The translations under genes and the position numbers were made by a program. This document shows, piece by piece, positions 63,270-64,000 of a stretch of DNA of 64,000 nt. The DNA is from Erythrophleum ivorense. Taxonomy: Eukaryota > Streptophyta > Magnoliopsida > Fabales > Fabaceae. Position 1 is the first letter of the stretch. The number at the start of each line of letters is the position of its first letter. Location of the stretch: contig JAIUCV010000023.1 of NCBI GenBank assembly GCA_026724425.1, positions 1,612,001-1,676,000 on the forward strand, in the 5' to 3' direction. The notes under the pieces are model-generated. The model was given only the letters and a program-made list of their open reading frames with translations, searched no databases and was not told where the DNA came from.

Positions 63270-64000
63270 GATTGAACAAGATCAATGGCTATAAATAAAT
63301 CTTATAGTTCAAATGCACATACAAGCAATCCAAGATAAGTATCAAATTAAGACATACAAGTGAGAAAGGTTAGAAAACTATCTCATGCTAGGAAACATAA
63401 CTTTTCCCTTGCACCTTCTTGGCTAACACACACCAATAGGGGAGTTCTTGATTTTCTTGGCCTAGACACATCAAATGAGACTTAATTACACCCTTGGAAC
63501 CAAATCTAACTTCACACAAACTCTATACAAACTCACTTTTCCTTAAGACATCAATATGCCCCATATAAAGCATAATGAAGCAACCCCTTGAATTCTTGAT
63601 CTTGGCTCCAAACTCTCATTCATTCTAGGTCATAGGACTCCCTTTACACTCATTGAAGTCATCATAAACTTAATACAAGAAGCCAAACTCTAGGTTGCTT
63701 CTTTATGTCTAAATGCAGCCCAAACTTGCATCTCATAAACCAAGCTTTCTAAATTTAATTCATTGGTTCCTTTAGCATCTATAATTCATGTCTAAGCCTC
63801 TTCTACCCTTGAAATAAAAAAAAAAACTCTCCCTAGATGCATGATATCACCTAAGGTCGAGACACACACATAAGAAAAGCTCATGGAGTTTACTTGATTT
63901 TTCTTGGGAAATTGGCATTTATAAACCTTCCTAAAGGTCTTATAGACTCATTCAAACTCTTATATAAGTTAACACACCCTTAGAAAAGTTTGAATTTTCA
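63270..64000 (-). mobile_element. LTR K, partial, minus orientation, runs off window
   Basis: Sequence from about 63310 follows the order of LTR G near 21840-22400, for example gagaaaggttag...ctatctc and cctagacacatcaaatgagac. The 3' half of the LTR is missing at the junction with LTR J, and the 5' end is beyond the window. Confidence 0.6.

Overview
This is a stretch of plant nuclear heterochromatin-like DNA. It is AT-rich, has no intact cellular gene that I can support, and is built almost entirely from nested transposable elements. The host is an angiosperm: the gag of a Ty3/Gypsy chromovirus-type element, CACTA (En/Spm) elements with a plant Transposase_24-like coding remnant, and a plant TRIM are all present. 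I cannot name the genus.

The dominant component is one large group of related LTRs, 2.8-3.9 kb each, covering roughly two thirds of the window. Eight are solitary LTRs flanked by perfect 5-bp target-site duplications (TSDs) read directly from the sequence: A (12592-16434, gtaaa), B (27331-31198, ttcct), C (50481-54295, tgttg), D (59096-62728, tatga), E (41651-45527, minus, ggtct), F (24661-32613, gaaga), G (19805-23613, minus, ctagt) and H (39631-46407, aaatg). Only the leftmost copy (N, 1563-4388, minus) is attached to an internal region: a primer-binding site matching initiator tRNA-Met, then a gag-protease reading frame running off the left edge of the window. That frame keeps register for 1.4 kb but carries seven in-frame stops. 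Further partial or less certain LTRs are I, J, K, L, M and P.

The insertions are nested and give a relative order. E sits in H, and H sits at the first bases of I; C also sits in I. B and a composite TRIM (26195-27083) both sit in F, and F sits in a decayed CACTA element. G sits in a sister copy of that CACTA element. D sits in J.

Region by region: 1-4388 is the gag-pol remnant and LTR N; 4389-9560 is anonymous AT-rich DNA; 9560-10540 is a GC-richer island that may be of organelle origin; 10540-12591 is AT-rich with a local duplication; 12592-16434 is LTR A; 16440-18693 is AT-rich DNA ending in a CACTA subterminal array; 18694-33602 holds two CACTA coding remnants broken up by LTRs G, F and B and the TRIM; 34079-38000 is LTRs L and M; 38000-39628 is AT-rich; 39631-54346 is the I/H/E/C nest; 54347-58587 is anonymous DNA with a CACTA end and an LTR fragment; 58588-64000 is the J/D/K nest.

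No genes work together here in a pathway sense. The functional content is cis-regulatory: LTR promoters with W-box pairs and TATA boxes, recurrent splice-donor-like sites, a stem conserved across LTR subfamilies, CpG-rich palindrome arrays, and a TRIM whose LTR begins with an element matching the plant U-snRNA upstream element at near Pol III spacing.
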